DNA from: Glacieibacterium sp965200405
GTDB taxonomy: Bacteria > Pseudomonadota > Alphaproteobacteria > Sphingomonadales > Sphingomonadaceae
Assembly: GCF_965200405.1 (NCBI RefSeq)
Contig: NZ_OZ241356.1
Span: 2,728,001 to 2,792,000 of the forward strand
Reading direction: 5' to 3'
DNA length: 64,000 bases
Shown: piece after piece, positions 8,285 through 16,467 of the stretch
Position numbering within the stretch: the stretch's first letter is position 1
Layout of the letters: every line of letters starts with the position of its first letter
Notes under the pieces: model-generated
The model's database searches: none
Told to the model about the DNA's origin: nothing
Seen by the model: the letters and a program-made list of their open reading frames with translations, nothing else
Made by a program: the position numbers and the translations under genes

Positions 8285-9157
8285 ATGTCGGCACGCCACC
8301 CGATCATCTCGATCACCGGCTCCTCGGGCGCCGGCACGACTTCGGTCAAGCGGATCTTCGAGATGATCTTCCGGCGCGAGAAGGTCGAGGCGGCGTTCAT
8401 CGAGGGCGATGCTTTCCACCGCTACGACCGCGCCGCGATGGCCGCGAAGGTCGCTGAGGAAGAACGGCTGGGCAATCCGAACTTCACTCATTTCCATGTC
8501 GATGCGAACGAGCTCGAACGGCTGGAGCAGGTGTTCGCCGGCTATGGGGCGACCGGCACCGGCCAGACGCGGGCCTATATCCACGACGCCGGCGAGGCGG
8601 AGGTTCACGGCGTCCCACCGGGCAGCTTCACGGCCTGGACCGACTTTCCGCCTAGCGACCTGCTCTTTTACGAGGGGCTACACGGCTGCGCGGTCACCGA
8701 CACCGTCGACATCGCGCGCCACGCCGACCTCAAGATCGGCGTCGTGCCGGTGATCAACCTCGAGTGGATCCAGAAAATCCACCGTGACCGCGCGACCCGC
8801 GGCTATTCGGCCGAGGCGGTGATGGACGTCATCCTGCGGCGGATGCCCGACTATGTGCGCTACATCACCCCGCAATTCTCGCTGACCGATATCAATTTCC
8901 AGCGTGTGCCGATCGTCGACACCTCCAACCCGTTCATCGCACGCTGGATACCAACGCCCGACGAGTCGATGTTGGTCATCCGGTTCGCCAATCCGCGCGG
9001 GATCGACTTTCCGTACCTGCTGTCGATGGTGCCCCAGTCGTTCATGTCCCGGCCCAACTCCATCGTGATGCCGGGCAACAAGCTCGACATCGCCATGCAG
9101 TTGATCCTGACCCCGCTAATCCTCCAGCTTATCGAAAAGCAGCGGCGCCTGTCATGA
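8285..9157 (+). CDS. cbbP: Phosphoribulokinase
   Basis: The protein is 290 residues, the usual size of bacterial class I phosphoribulokinase. The P-loop GSSGAGTTS is at residues 12-20, followed by EGDAFHRYDR near residue 40, the substrate-binding motif typical of the family, and DLLFYEGLHG (Walker B region) near 125. It phosphorylates ribulose 5-phosphate with ATP to give RuBP, the RuBisCO substrate. It lies 11 bases after cbbF, and its stop overlaps the ATG of the transketolase relic (ATGA), showing a translationally coupled operon. No defect is visible in the sequence, in contrast to its two neighbours. Confidence 0.95.
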   Translation: MSARHPIISITGSSGAGTTSVKRIFEMIFRREKVEAAFIEGDAFHRYDRAAMAAKVAEEERLGNPNFTHFHVDANELERLEQVFAGYGATGTGQTRAYIHDAGEAEVHGVPPGSFTAWTDFPPSDLLFYEGLHGCAVTDTVDIARHADLKIGVVPVINLEWIQKIHRDRATRGYSAEAVMDVILRRMPDYVRYITPQFSLTDINFQRVPIVDTSNPFIARWIPTPDESMLVIRFANPRGIDFPYLLSMVPQSFMSRPNSIVMPGNKLDIAMQLILTPLILQLIEKQRRLS

Positions 9158-9276
9158 GCCACGGCCTGACCACCCGAGCGGCGCGCGACAGGGCAGTGGT
9201 CCCGGCGAACCAGCTCTACGCCGATTTCGGCATCACCCCGCAGGCCGTGCGCGACCTGCCAGCCAGTCAGGAGTGA
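9154..9276 (+). pseudogene. cbbT: Relic of transketolase cbbT (internally deleted, 40 codons left)
   Basis: An open frame of 40 codons sits exactly where cbbT lies in typical cbbF-P-T-A-L-S operons. It starts by ATGA overlap with cbbP and ends two bases before the cbbA ATG. Its second half, PANQLYADFGITPQAV, matches the conserved end of transketolases, in which a short Pro/Ala loop precedes a leader of the form LY-x-FGIT-x-x-AV. The first dozen residues (MSHGLTTRAARDR) could be the original N terminus. The simplest reading is a large internal deletion that kept both ends and the reading frame, preserving translational coupling. The thiamine-diphosphate domains are gone, so no transketolase activity is possible. 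Confidence 0.65.
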
Positions 9277-9278
9277 TC

Positions 9279-10331
9279 ATGGCCCGTATCACGCTACGCC
9301 AGTTGCTCGACCACGCCGCCGACCATCAGTACGGCGTGCCCGCCTTCAACATCAACAACATGGAGCAGGGGCTCGCGATCATGGACGCCGCCAAGGCGGT
9401 CGATGCGCCGGTCATCATTCAGGCTTCGCGCGGGGCGCGCAGCTACGCCAACGACATCATGCTGCGCCGGATCATCGATGCGCTGGTCGAGATGCATCCC
9501 GGCATCCCCGTCTGCATGCACCAGGATCACGGCAACGACGAAGTCACCTGCGCATCGGCGATCGCCAACGGCTTCACCTCGGTGATGATGGACGGCTCGC
9601 TGCTCGCCGACGCCAAGACCCCGGCCGATTACGCCTACAACGTCGCGCTGACGGCGCGTGTCACGCAGATGGCGCATGCGGTCGGCGTCTCGGTCGAGGG
9701 CGAGCTCGGCGTCCTGGGATCGCTCGAAACCGGGACCGGCGAGGCGGAGGACGGTCACGGCGCCGAGGGCGTCCTGGGCCACGACCAGCTCGTCACCGAT
9801 CCCGAGCAGGCGGCTGACTTCGTCGCTCGCACCGGTGTCGATGCACTCGCCATCGCCTGCGGCACGTCGCACGGTGCCTATAAGTTCAGCCGCAAGCCGA
9901 CGGGCGACATTCTCGCGATGGAGGTCATCGAGGAGATCCACCGGCGCCTGCCGAACACCCACCTGGTCATGCACGGCTCGTCGTCGGTCCCGCAGGAGCT
10001 TCAGGATATCATCAACGCCTATGGCGGGGAGATGCCCCAGACCTTCGGCGTTCCCGTCGAGGAGATCGAGCGCGGCATTCGTTCGGGTGTCCGCAAGATC
10101 AACATCGACACCGACTGCCGCATGGCCATGGCCGGGCAGTTCCGCCGCATCGCCAGCAGCGACCGCGCCGAGTTCGACCCGCGCAAGTTCCTGAAGCCGG
10201 CGATGGACGCGATGCGCGACCTGTGCCGCGACCGCTTCGAGCGCTTCGGCGCGGCCGGCAACGCCTCGAAGATCGATCCCATCCCGCTCGACGAGATGGC
10301 CCGGCGCTATGCCGCGCCGCTCGCCGCCTGA
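9279..10331 (+). CDS. cbbA: Class II fructose-1,6-bisphosphate aldolase
   Basis: The start is the ATG at 9279 (MARITLRQLLDHAADHQYGV). Zinc-ligand motifs of class II aldolases are present: CMHQDHGND near residue 80, CGTSHGAYKF near 200 and LVMHGSSSVP near 230, followed by KINIDTDCR. At 350 residues it matches the CbbA/FbaA group that carries the long C-terminal segment. The enzyme joins glyceraldehyde 3-phosphate and dihydroxyacetone phosphate, and in Calvin operons also makes sedoheptulose bisphosphate. It lies between the cbbT relic and cbbL and is intact. Confidence 0.95.
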   Translation: MARITLRQLLDHAADHQYGVPAFNINNMEQGLAIMDAAKAVDAPVIIQASRGARSYANDIMLRRIIDALVEMHPGIPVCMHQDHGNDEVTCASAIANGFTSVMMDGSLLADAKTPADYAYNVALTARVTQMAHAVGVSVEGELGVLGSLETGTGEAEDGHGAEGVLGHDQLVTDPEQAADFVARTGVDALAIACGTSHGAYKFSRKPTGDILAMEVIEEIHRRLPNTHLVMHGSSSVPQELQDIINAYGGEMPQTFGVPVEEIERGIRSGVRKINIDTDCRMAMAGQFRRIASSDRAEFDPRKFLKPAMDAMRDLCRDRFERFGAAGNASKIDPIPLDEMARRYAAPLAA

Positions 10332-10356
10332 AACCTCGTCGAAAGGAGCTCGCATC

Positions 10357-11814
10357 GTGGACGTCATGATCAACAAGCCCGAGGGCAAGGAACGCTACGC
10401 CGCCGGCGTCATGGAATACGCCAAGATGGGGTATTGGGAACCCGACTATACCCCCAAGGACACCGACCTGATCGCGCTGTTCCGGGTGACCCCGCAGCCG
10501 GGCGTCGACTCGATCGAAGCGGCTGCCGCAATCGCAGGTGAAAGCTCGACCGCGACTTGGACGGTCGTCTGGACCGACCGCCTGACGGCTTGCGACAAAT
10601 ACCGTGCCAAGGCCTATCGCGTCGTGCCGGTGCCCAATTCGGAAGACCAGTTCTTCGCCTATATCGCCTATGACATCGACCTGTTCGAGGGTGGCTCGAT
10701 CACCAATTTGACGGCGTCGATCATCGGCAACGTCTTCGGCTTTAAAGCGGTCAAGGCGTTGCGGCTCGAGGACATGCGGATCCCGGTCGCCTACCTCAAG
10801 ACCTTCCAGGGCCCGGCCACCGGCATCGTCGTGGAGCGCGAACGGCTCGACAAGTTCGGGCGGCCGCTACTCGGCGCAACGACCAAGCCCAAGCTCGGCC
10901 TGTCGGGGCGCAACTATGGTCGCGTGGTTTACGAGGCGCTGAAGGGCGGGCTCGATTTCGTCAAGGACGACGAGAACATCAACTCGCAGCCGTTCATGCA
11001 TTGGCGCGACCGCTACCTCTACGTCATGGAAGCGGTCAACAAAGCGCAGGCCGCGACCGGCGAGGTCAAGGGCCACTACCTCAACGTCACCGCCGGGACG
11101 ATGGAGGACATGTACGAGCGCGCCGACTTCGCCCGCGAACTCGGCTCAAACATCATCATGATCGACCTGGTCATCGGCTATACGGCGATCCAGTCGATGG
11201 CCAAATGGGCCCGCAAGAACGACATGATCCTCCATCTCCACCGCGCCGGCAACTCGACCTATTCGCGCCAGAAGAACCACGGCATGAACTTCCGCGTCAT
11301 CTGCAAGTGGATGCGGATGGCCGGCGTCGATCACATCCACGCCGGCACCGTCGTCGGCAAGCTGGAGGGCGATCCGCTGATGATTGCGGGGTTTTACGAC
11401 GTGCTGCGCGAGGATCAAATTCCCGAGAACCTGGAGCACGGCATCTTTTTCGATCAGGACTGGGGTTCGCTCAACAAGGTCATGCCGGTCGCCTCCGGCG
11501 GCATTCACGCCGGGCAGATGCACCAGCTGATCCATTATCTCGGCGAGGACGTCATCCTGCAGTTCGGCGGCGGCACGATCGGGCACCCGATGGGCATCCA
11601 GGCCGGTGCCACCGCCAACCGCGTCGCGCTGGAGGCGATGATCATGGCGCGTAACGAGGGACGCGATTATCTCGCCGAGGGACCGGACATCCTCGCCGCC
11701 GCCGCTCGCTGGTGCTCACCGCTGAAGGCCGCGCTCGATACCTGGAAGGGCATCAGCTTCAATTATGAGTCGACCGACACCGCCGACTTCGTCCCGACGC
11801 CAACCCATTCATAA
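10357..11814 (+). CDS. cbbL: RuBisCO large subunit, red-type form I
   Basis: The start is GTG 10357, seven bases after AAAGGAG. The 485-residue protein is closest in pattern to red-like form IC/ID enzymes. All key catalytic elements are visible: TTKPKLGLSGRNYGR (Lys 177/179), the carbamylated Lys 203 in FVKDDEN with the metal ligands Asp/Glu just after it, HLHRAG near 293, loop 6 Lys 335 in GKLEGD, and SGGIHAGQMHQL and GGGTIGHPMG for phosphate binding. It is therefore a true RuBP carboxylase and not a RuBisCO-like protein. It is followed 11 bases later by cbbS, and red-type assignment is supported by cbbX and by the extended small subunit. Confidence 0.97.
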   Translation: MDVMINKPEGKERYAAGVMEYAKMGYWEPDYTPKDTDLIALFRVTPQPGVDSIEAAAAIAGESSTATWTVVWTDRLTACDKYRAKAYRVVPVPNSEDQFFAYIAYDIDLFEGGSITNLTASIIGNVFGFKAVKALRLEDMRIPVAYLKTFQGPATGIVVERERLDKFGRPLLGATTKPKLGLSGRNYGRVVYEALKGGLDFVKDDENINSQPFMHWRDRYLYVMEAVNKAQAATGEVKGHYLNVTAGTMEDMYERADFARELGSNIIMIDLVIGYTAIQSMAKWARKNDMILHLHRAGNSTYSRQKNHGMNFRVICKWMRMAGVDHIHAGTVVGKLEGDPLMIAGFYDVLREDQIPENLEHGIFFDQDWGSLNKVMPVASGGIHAGQMHQLIHYLGEDVILQFGGGTIGHPMGIQAGATANRVALEAMIMARNEGRDYLAEGPDILAAAARWCSPLKAALDTWKGISFNYESTDTADFVPTPTHS

Positions 11815-11825
11815 GAGAGACAGCC

Positions 11826-12251
11826 ATGCGCATCACACAGGGCACGTTCTCGTTCATGCCGGACCTGACCGACGAGCAGATCACGGCGCAGGTCCAATAT
11901 TGCCTCGACCACGGCTGGGCGGTGAACCTCGAATACACCGACGATCCTCATCCACGGAACACCTATTGGGAGATGTGGGGCATCCCGATGTTCGACGTCC
12001 CCGACGCGGCGGGAGTGATGTTCGAGCTCGCGGCGTGTCGCAAGGCGCACGCCGGCAGCAATTACATCCGGCTGACGGCGTTCGATGCCAGCCATGGCTG
12101 GGAGTCGGTGCGCCTGTCGTTCATCACCGACCGTCCCGCCAGCGAGCCCGGTTTCGCACTGTCGCGGCAGGAGCGCGCCGGCCGCAACATCACCTACACG
12201 ACGCGCGCCTATTCGGCCGACCGTCCGGAAGGCGAGCGCTACAGTGCCTGA
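11826..12251 (+). CDS. cbbS: RuBisCO small subunit, red-type
   Basis: The 141-residue protein begins MRITQGTFSFMPDLTDEQI, the standard red-type small-subunit start, and continues with CLDHGWAVNLEYTDDPHPRN and YWEMWGIPMFD. From about residue 105 it carries a C-terminal extension (ITYTTRAYS), which in red-type enzymes forms beta hairpins that line the central channel of the L8S8 complex. Start and stop fit the operon: AGAGAGACAGCC lies before the ATG, and its stop region overlaps the GTG of cbbX. It assembles with CbbL in the cytoplasm, with no sign of a carboxysome in the window. Confidence 0.96.
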   Translation: MRITQGTFSFMPDLTDEQITAQVQYCLDHGWAVNLEYTDDPHPRNTYWEMWGIPMFDVPDAAGVMFELAACRKAHAGSNYIRLTAFDASHGWESVRLSFITDRPASEPGFALSRQERAGRNITYTTRAYSADRPEGERYSA

Positions 12252-13149
12252 ACCAGCGGGGCCTGGACCCGGGCCGGTCGACCTGAAGCAGGAGTTTGCC
12301 GACAGCGGCATTGCCGATGAGCTCGTGCAGCTCGATGCCGAACTGATCGGGCTGGCGCCGGTTAAGCGACGCATCCGCGAGATCGCCGCGCTGCTGCTGG
12401 TCGACCGGGTGCGGGCACGGCTCGGGCTGGTGACCGAGCCGCCGACGCTGCACATGAGCTTCACCGGCAATCCGGGCACCGGCAAGACGACGGTCGCCAT
12501 GCGGATGGCGGGCATCCTTCACAAGCTCGGCTATGTCCGGCGGCCCCAGCTGGTGTCGGTGACCCGCGACGATCTCGTCGGCCAATACATCGGACATACC
12601 GCGCCCAAGACCAAGGACGTGCTGAAGAAGGCGATGGGCGGCGTGCTGTTCATCGACGAGGCCTATTACCTCTACCGGCCCGAGAACGAGCGCGACTATG
12701 GGCAGGAGGCGATCGAGATCCTGCTCCAGGTCATGGAGAACCAGCGTGACGACCTCGTCGTCATCCTCGCGGGCTATGCCGAGCGCATGGAGACGTTCTT
12801 TGCCTCCAATCCGGGGTTCCGTTCGCGAGTGGCGCACCACATCGACTTTCCCGACTACGGCGACGCAGAACTCGTCGAGATCGGCGAGTTGATGCTGGCC
12901 AGGCTGAACTACCGCCTCAGCGATGCGGCACGCCAGGCGCTGATCGACTATGTGCCGGCGCGCAAGCAGCAGCCGCTTTTCGCCAACGCCCGCTCGATCC
13001 GCAACGCTCTGGATCGCGCGCGATTGCGGCAGGCGATCCGCCTGTTCGAGCAGGCCGGCGGCCCGGTGACCGCCGATCAGCTATCGACGATCGAGCCCGA
13101 GGACATTCGTGCGAGCCGGGTGTTCGTCGCTGTGGAACAGGCCGCATGA
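12244..13149 (+). CDS. cbbX: RuBisCO activase CbbX (AAA+ ATPase)
   Basis: The frame is open further upstream inside cbbS, but the real start is probably GTG 12244, which overlaps the cbbS stop by eight bases and gives 301 residues, close to known CbbX. Walker A is GNPGTGKTT near residues 75-83, and Walker B is GVLFIDEAYYL near 135. The pore-loop region YIGHTAPKTK lies between them, and the arginine-finger area is NPGFRSRVAHHIDFPDY. CbbX pulls on the C-terminal tail of the red-type large subunit to free it of inhibitory sugar phosphates, and it is itself stimulated by RuBP. Its presence confirms red-type biochemistry. Confidence 0.95.
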   Translation: MPEPAGPGPGPVDLKQEFADSGIADELVQLDAELIGLAPVKRRIREIAALLLVDRVRARLGLVTEPPTLHMSFTGNPGTGKTTVAMRMAGILHKLGYVRRPQLVSVTRDDLVGQYIGHTAPKTKDVLKKAMGGVLFIDEAYYLYRPENERDYGQEAIEILLQVMENQRDDLVVILAGYAERMETFFASNPGFRSRVAHHIDFPDYGDAELVEIGELMLARLNYRLSDAARQALIDYVPARKQQPLFANARSIRNALDRARLRQAIRLFEQAGGPVTADQLSTIEPEDIRASRVFVAVEQAA

Positions 13150-13247
13150 TCGTCGCCCGCTCGATCCTCGTTGACGGATCCGCCGGCTTGAGCGGCAGGA
13201 CCGCAGCATCCACCGCGGTCGGCGAAACCATCCGTCGTGCCGCGTGA
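13146..13247 (+). other. Small open frame linking cbbX and cbbY, possible relic
   Basis: A 33-codon frame starts in ATGA overlap with the cbbX stop (13146) and ends in a GTGA overlap with the cbbY start (13244-13247). The residues (MIVARSILVDGSAGLSG and so on) match nothing I recognise. The paired overlaps resemble the cbbT relic earlier in the operon, so it could be the remains of another cbb gene, or only a translational link to cbbY. Coding status is uncertain. Confidence 0.3.
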
Positions 13248-13978
13248 CCGATCGGCTGGCGGCGATCATCTTCGACGTCGACGGCACCCTGGCAGAGACC
13301 GAGGAGGCGCACCGCGCGGCCTTCAACCAAGCGTTTAGCGAGGCTGGCTACGGCTGGGTCTGGACGCCCGACGACTACCGCCGGTTGCTCGGGGTCACGG
13401 GCGGCAAGGAGCGCATCCGCCAATTCCTCGACGCGGCGACGCTCGACGCCACCGACAAGGACATCGAGGCGCTGCATCGGCGCAAGAACGCCATCTACGC
13501 CGATCGACTGAAAGCCGGCGCGGTCGCATTACGCCCCGGCGTGGCAAGGCTGATCGACGAGTGCAGCCACGCTGGCATCGGGCTGGCGATCGCCACGACG
13601 ACCAGCCGGGCAAACATGCTGGCATTGCTCTCGGCGCTGTTCGGCAGCGAAGCGCCCGACTGGCTCGCGGTCGTCGTGGCCGGCGAGGACGTCGTCCGCA
13701 AGAAGCCGGATCCCGAGGTGTACCGTCGGGCCGTGGAGGCGTTGGGACTGCCGGTATCGGGGTGCATTGCCATCGAGGACTCACGCAACGGCCTCGACGC
13801 CGCCCTCGGATGCGGTCTCGCGACGGTCGTGACGCCGTCCGTCTATACGAGCCATGAGCAGTTTGCCGGTGCCGCGCTGGTCTGCAGCGATCTCGACAAT
13901 GCCGGCACGCCGATCGACGTCGATCGTCTCGCCCGGATATTGTCGTCGAGACAGCGGCGCCTTTTCGAAGCGCGGTGA
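13244..13978 (+). CDS. cbbY: CbbY, HAD-family xylulose-1,5-bisphosphate phosphatase
   Basis: The 244-residue protein starts with IIFDVDGTLAETEEAHRAAF, the HAD motif I with the CbbY-type cap beginning. Motif II lies in ATTTSRAN near residue 118, motif III Lys in VRKKPDPEVY near 150, and motif IV in AIEDSRNGLDAA near 175. CbbY removes a phosphate from xylulose 1,5-bisphosphate, a misfire product that blocks RuBisCO, so it works together with CbbX. It starts at GTG 13244 overlapping the small upstream frame. It ends 10 bases from the convergent diguanylate cyclase; no terminator hairpin is visible between them. Confidence 0.92.
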   Translation: MTDRLAAIIFDVDGTLAETEEAHRAAFNQAFSEAGYGWVWTPDDYRRLLGVTGGKERIRQFLDAATLDATDKDIEALHRRKNAIYADRLKAGAVALRPGVARLIDECSHAGIGLAIATTTSRANMLALLSALFGSEAPDWLAVVVAGEDVVRKKPDPEVYRRAVEALGLPVSGCIAIEDSRNGLDAALGCGLATVVTPSVYTSHEQFAGAALVCSDLDNAGTPIDVDRLARILSSRQRRLFEAR

Positions 13979-13988
13979 ACGCCGCGGA

Positions 13989-15806
13989 TCAGCCGGCCCG
14001 CTCCTGCCGCATCGACACCGTCGGCAGCTTCAGCCTGATCCGGTTGCGGCCCTCTCGCTTGGCCTCGTAAAGTGCCTCGTCGGCGACGCGAAGGACATCG
14101 ACCGCGGTCTGCCCGTCGCTGAGAGCGGCGACGCCGACGCTGGCAGTGACAATCAGCGACACGCCGTCTTCAAGACGCACCGGCGTGCTGGACAAGGCGG
14201 CACGGAGGCGGTCGCAGACCTTCACGGCGTCCTCGGCCTCGGTGTTCCACAAGACGACGCCGAACTCCTCGCCGCCCAGCCTGCCGACCAGGTCATTCTC
14301 TCGCAGCGTGCGCCAGGCGGTCGCAGCGAAGCTTCGCAACACCGTATCGCCTGCCGCATGGCCGTGCGTGTCGTTGACCCGCTTGAAGTAATCGAGATCG
14401 AAGATCGCCACGGCACAGGGGCCACTGCTCGGGGACAGCTGGCTGACATGCCGTTGCAACTGTATCTCGAAGCCGCGCCGATTGGTCAGCCCGGTGAGGA
14501 CGTCGGTCTGCGCGGCCTCGATCAAATTCGTCTCGATCGCCTTGCGCGCGGTGATGTCGCGTGACGCGCTGACCGCGCCGACGACGGCGCCCCTGTCGTT
14601 CAGGACCGCGCGAACGATCGTCTCGAACCAGGAATGACGACCGTTGGCGGTGACGGCGCGATATTGAACCGGAAACGACTTGTCGGGCTCGTTGAGCGCG
14701 CTGCGCAGTGCCGCGACGACCTTCGGCACGTCTTCGTCGACGACGAGGTCTCGCGCATTGCGGCCGACGAGCGCGTCGGGGTCGAAGCCGCCCAGGTCGC
14801 GTGCCGCCGGAGACGCGTAGAGTATCGTGCCGTCGGTGGCGAGATTCAGGATGGCGTCGCCCGAGTATTGGGCCATCAGGCGGTATCCCGCCTCGCTTTG
14901 TGCAAGCCGGTTCGCCAGCTCCTTGCGCTGCTTGAGCAACGCCGCCAGCGGCAGGACGAGCATGGCTGCGACGGCGACGTAGAACTGGAAGAACTGCGCG
15001 CGCGCACCGTCTCCAGCATCGACGAGGTAAACCGGGCCGGTACCCCGAACCGTCATATACCCGCCGACCACCATCAGGATGACGGTCGACCCGGCAGCGC
15101 CGAGGCGGCCAAGGCGCATCGTGACGATCATCATGGGCAGCATCGGCAGGAACAGCAGCGGCATCTTCGACTGGTCGAACACCAGGAACGTGATCAGGGC
15201 GACGACGGCGAACAGCAGCAAAATCTCGACACAGCGGGTGATCGAGCCCTTGGTCATTATGGCGCCGACCTCACCGCGTACGATCAGCATCGCCATCGGC
15301 GTGAAGGCGATGGTTCCCAGTGCATGGCCCGCAGCCCAGGTGACCAGGTTGTGCAGGAACGGCGTCTGGGTTGCGAAGGCGACGGCCGCCGCCGCGGGAA
15401 CGCTGAGAAGGGCGGGAATCAACCCGCCGGCGATCACGACAAAGGTCACGAACGCCTCGACGGACTCGAAGTAGGCGGCATGACCGAGCCGCTTGCGCAA
15501 CAGCCAGACAGCGGTCGCAGCTTCGGCGACGTTGACGACCGAGAGCGGGATGGCGGCCCAGACACCGGCGCCGAACAATGTCGTGGCGAGGAAGCTGCCG
15601 CCGACGCATGCGACGAGAGTGGGCCACCATTGGCCAGGGGGAACGACTGCCAGCCGTGCGGTCAGAAAAGCGGTTGCGATCCACAGATAGGCAACGCCTC
15701 CGTCGAAACGGGTCGGCAGGATCGTGGCCACGGCGCACGCGAAATAGATCAAGCCGGTCAGCAGCCCGCGCGACCAGCGAGTGCGTGGAGATATCGCCAA
15801 AGCCAT
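13989..15806 (-). CDS. Membrane diguanylate cyclase with MASE1, PAS and GGDEF domains
   Basis: Residues 1 to about 290 hold eight or so membrane helices of the MASE1 sensor type (RFDGGVAYLWIATAF, TWAAGHALGTIAFTP). A PAS domain follows (YRLMAQYSGDAILNL to FDPDALVGRNA, with a PAC tail ending VSASRDITARK). The GGDEF domain begins at TDVLTGLTNRRGF and has the active motif GGEEF, so it should make cyclic di-GMP. An RxxD inhibitory site (REND) sits five residues before GGEEF, meaning feedback control by product is likely. There is no EAL domain. The start is taken at ATG 15806; an upstream in-frame start at 15905 would add 33 residues without homology. It is convergent with the cbb operon and probably unrelated. 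Confidence 0.9.
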   Translation of the reverse strand: MALAISPRTRWSRGLLTGLIYFACAVATILPTRFDGGVAYLWIATAFLTARLAVVPPGQWWPTLVACVGGSFLATTLFGAGVWAAIPLSVVNVAEAATAVWLLRKRLGHAAYFESVEAFVTFVVIAGGLIPALLSVPAAAAVAFATQTPFLHNLVTWAAGHALGTIAFTPMAMLIVRGEVGAIMTKGSITRCVEILLLFAVVALITFLVFDQSKMPLLFLPMLPMMIVTMRLGRLGAAGSTVILMVVGGYMTVRGTGPVYLVDAGDGARAQFFQFYVAVAAMLVLPLAALLKQRKELANRLAQSEAGYRLMAQYSGDAILNLATDGTILYASPAARDLGGFDPDALVGRNARDLVVDEDVPKVVAALRSALNEPDKSFPVQYRAVTANGRHSWFETIVRAVLNDRGAVVGAVSASRDITARKAIETNLIEAAQTDVLTGLTNRRGFEIQLQRHVSQLSPSSGPCAVAIFDLDYFKRVNDTHGHAAGDTVLRSFAATAWRTLRENDLVGRLGGEEFGVVLWNTEAEDAVKVCDRLRAALSSTPVRLEDGVSLIVTASVGVAALSDGQTAVDVLRVADEALYEAKREGRNRIRLKLPTVSMRQERAG

Positions 15807-16017
15807 CGCCGCACAGTGACGCGTTTGCTCTAATAAACGATGTATGGGCCGTACAAAAACAGCAGCTTGTCGCTCCCAAGCGGCACAGCATGCCATAGCG
15901 CGCATGGAGCGTCAGCCGGCGTTGCGAGCGCTATCGAAGGCGGACCAGCGATGCGCGGCCTCTTGGATTCACCCGCGCCGGGACTATTTGTCATAACCAG
16001 TCACCGACGAGACCAAC

Positions 16018-16467
16018 ATGACCGAGTATCGCAAATCCGACGAGGCGATCGCGAAGCTCACCGAGGAGCAGTACCGTGTCACGCAGGAAAGCGGCACCGA
16101 GGCGCCCGGGACCGGCGAATTGCTCGATAATCACGAGGCCGGCATCTACGTCGATATCGTCTCGGGCGAGCCGCTGTTCGCCTCGTCGGACAAGCTCGAG
16201 TCCGGCTGCGGCTGGCCGAGCTTCACCAAGCCGATCGAGCCCGCCAACGTCGACGAGCTGCGCGACACCTCGCACGGCGTGATCCGTACCGAGGTGCGCT
16301 CGGTGCACGGCGACAGTCACCTTGGCCATGTTTTCCCGGACGGTCCCGAGGAGAGCGGCGGGCTGCGCTACTGCATCAATTCGGCATCGCTGCGGTTCGT
16401 CGACCGCGACGACATGGAAGCCGAGGGCTACGGCGCTTATCTGGATCAAGTGGAGGACGTCGAATGA
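16018..16467 (+). CDS. msrB: Peptide-methionine (R)-S-oxide reductase MsrB
   Basis: The 149-residue protein has the MsrB core: SGCGWPSFTKPI, SHLGHVFPDGP and the catalytic Cys in GLRYCINSASLRF. The two zinc-binding CxxC pairs found in Escherichia coli MsrB are absent (VDIVSGEP and VHGDSHLGH lack Cys), so this is the zinc-free type. It reduces the R form of methionine sulfoxide in proteins using thioredoxin. No signal peptide is visible, so it works in the cytoplasm. Its stop overlaps the ATG of msrA (ATGA), giving a two-gene repair operon. Confidence 0.95.
   Translation: MTEYRKSDEAIAKLTEEQYRVTQESGTEAPGTGELLDNHEAGIYVDIVSGEPLFASSDKLESGCGWPSFTKPIEPANVDELRDTSHGVIRTEVRSVHGDSHLGHVFPDGPEESGGLRYCINSASLRFVDRDDMEAEGYGAYLDQVEDVE

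Noticed and set aside
10357..11814. RuBisCO-like protein (form IV) reading of cbbL
   Set aside because: All carboxylase active-site residues, including the carbamylated Lys 203 and loop 6 Lys 335, are present, and cbbS and cbbX follow.
14634..15833. Long plus-strand frame opposite the diguanylate cyclase
   Set aside because: The sense protein has MASE1, PAS and GGDEF features; the opposite frame is low-complexity and has no motif.
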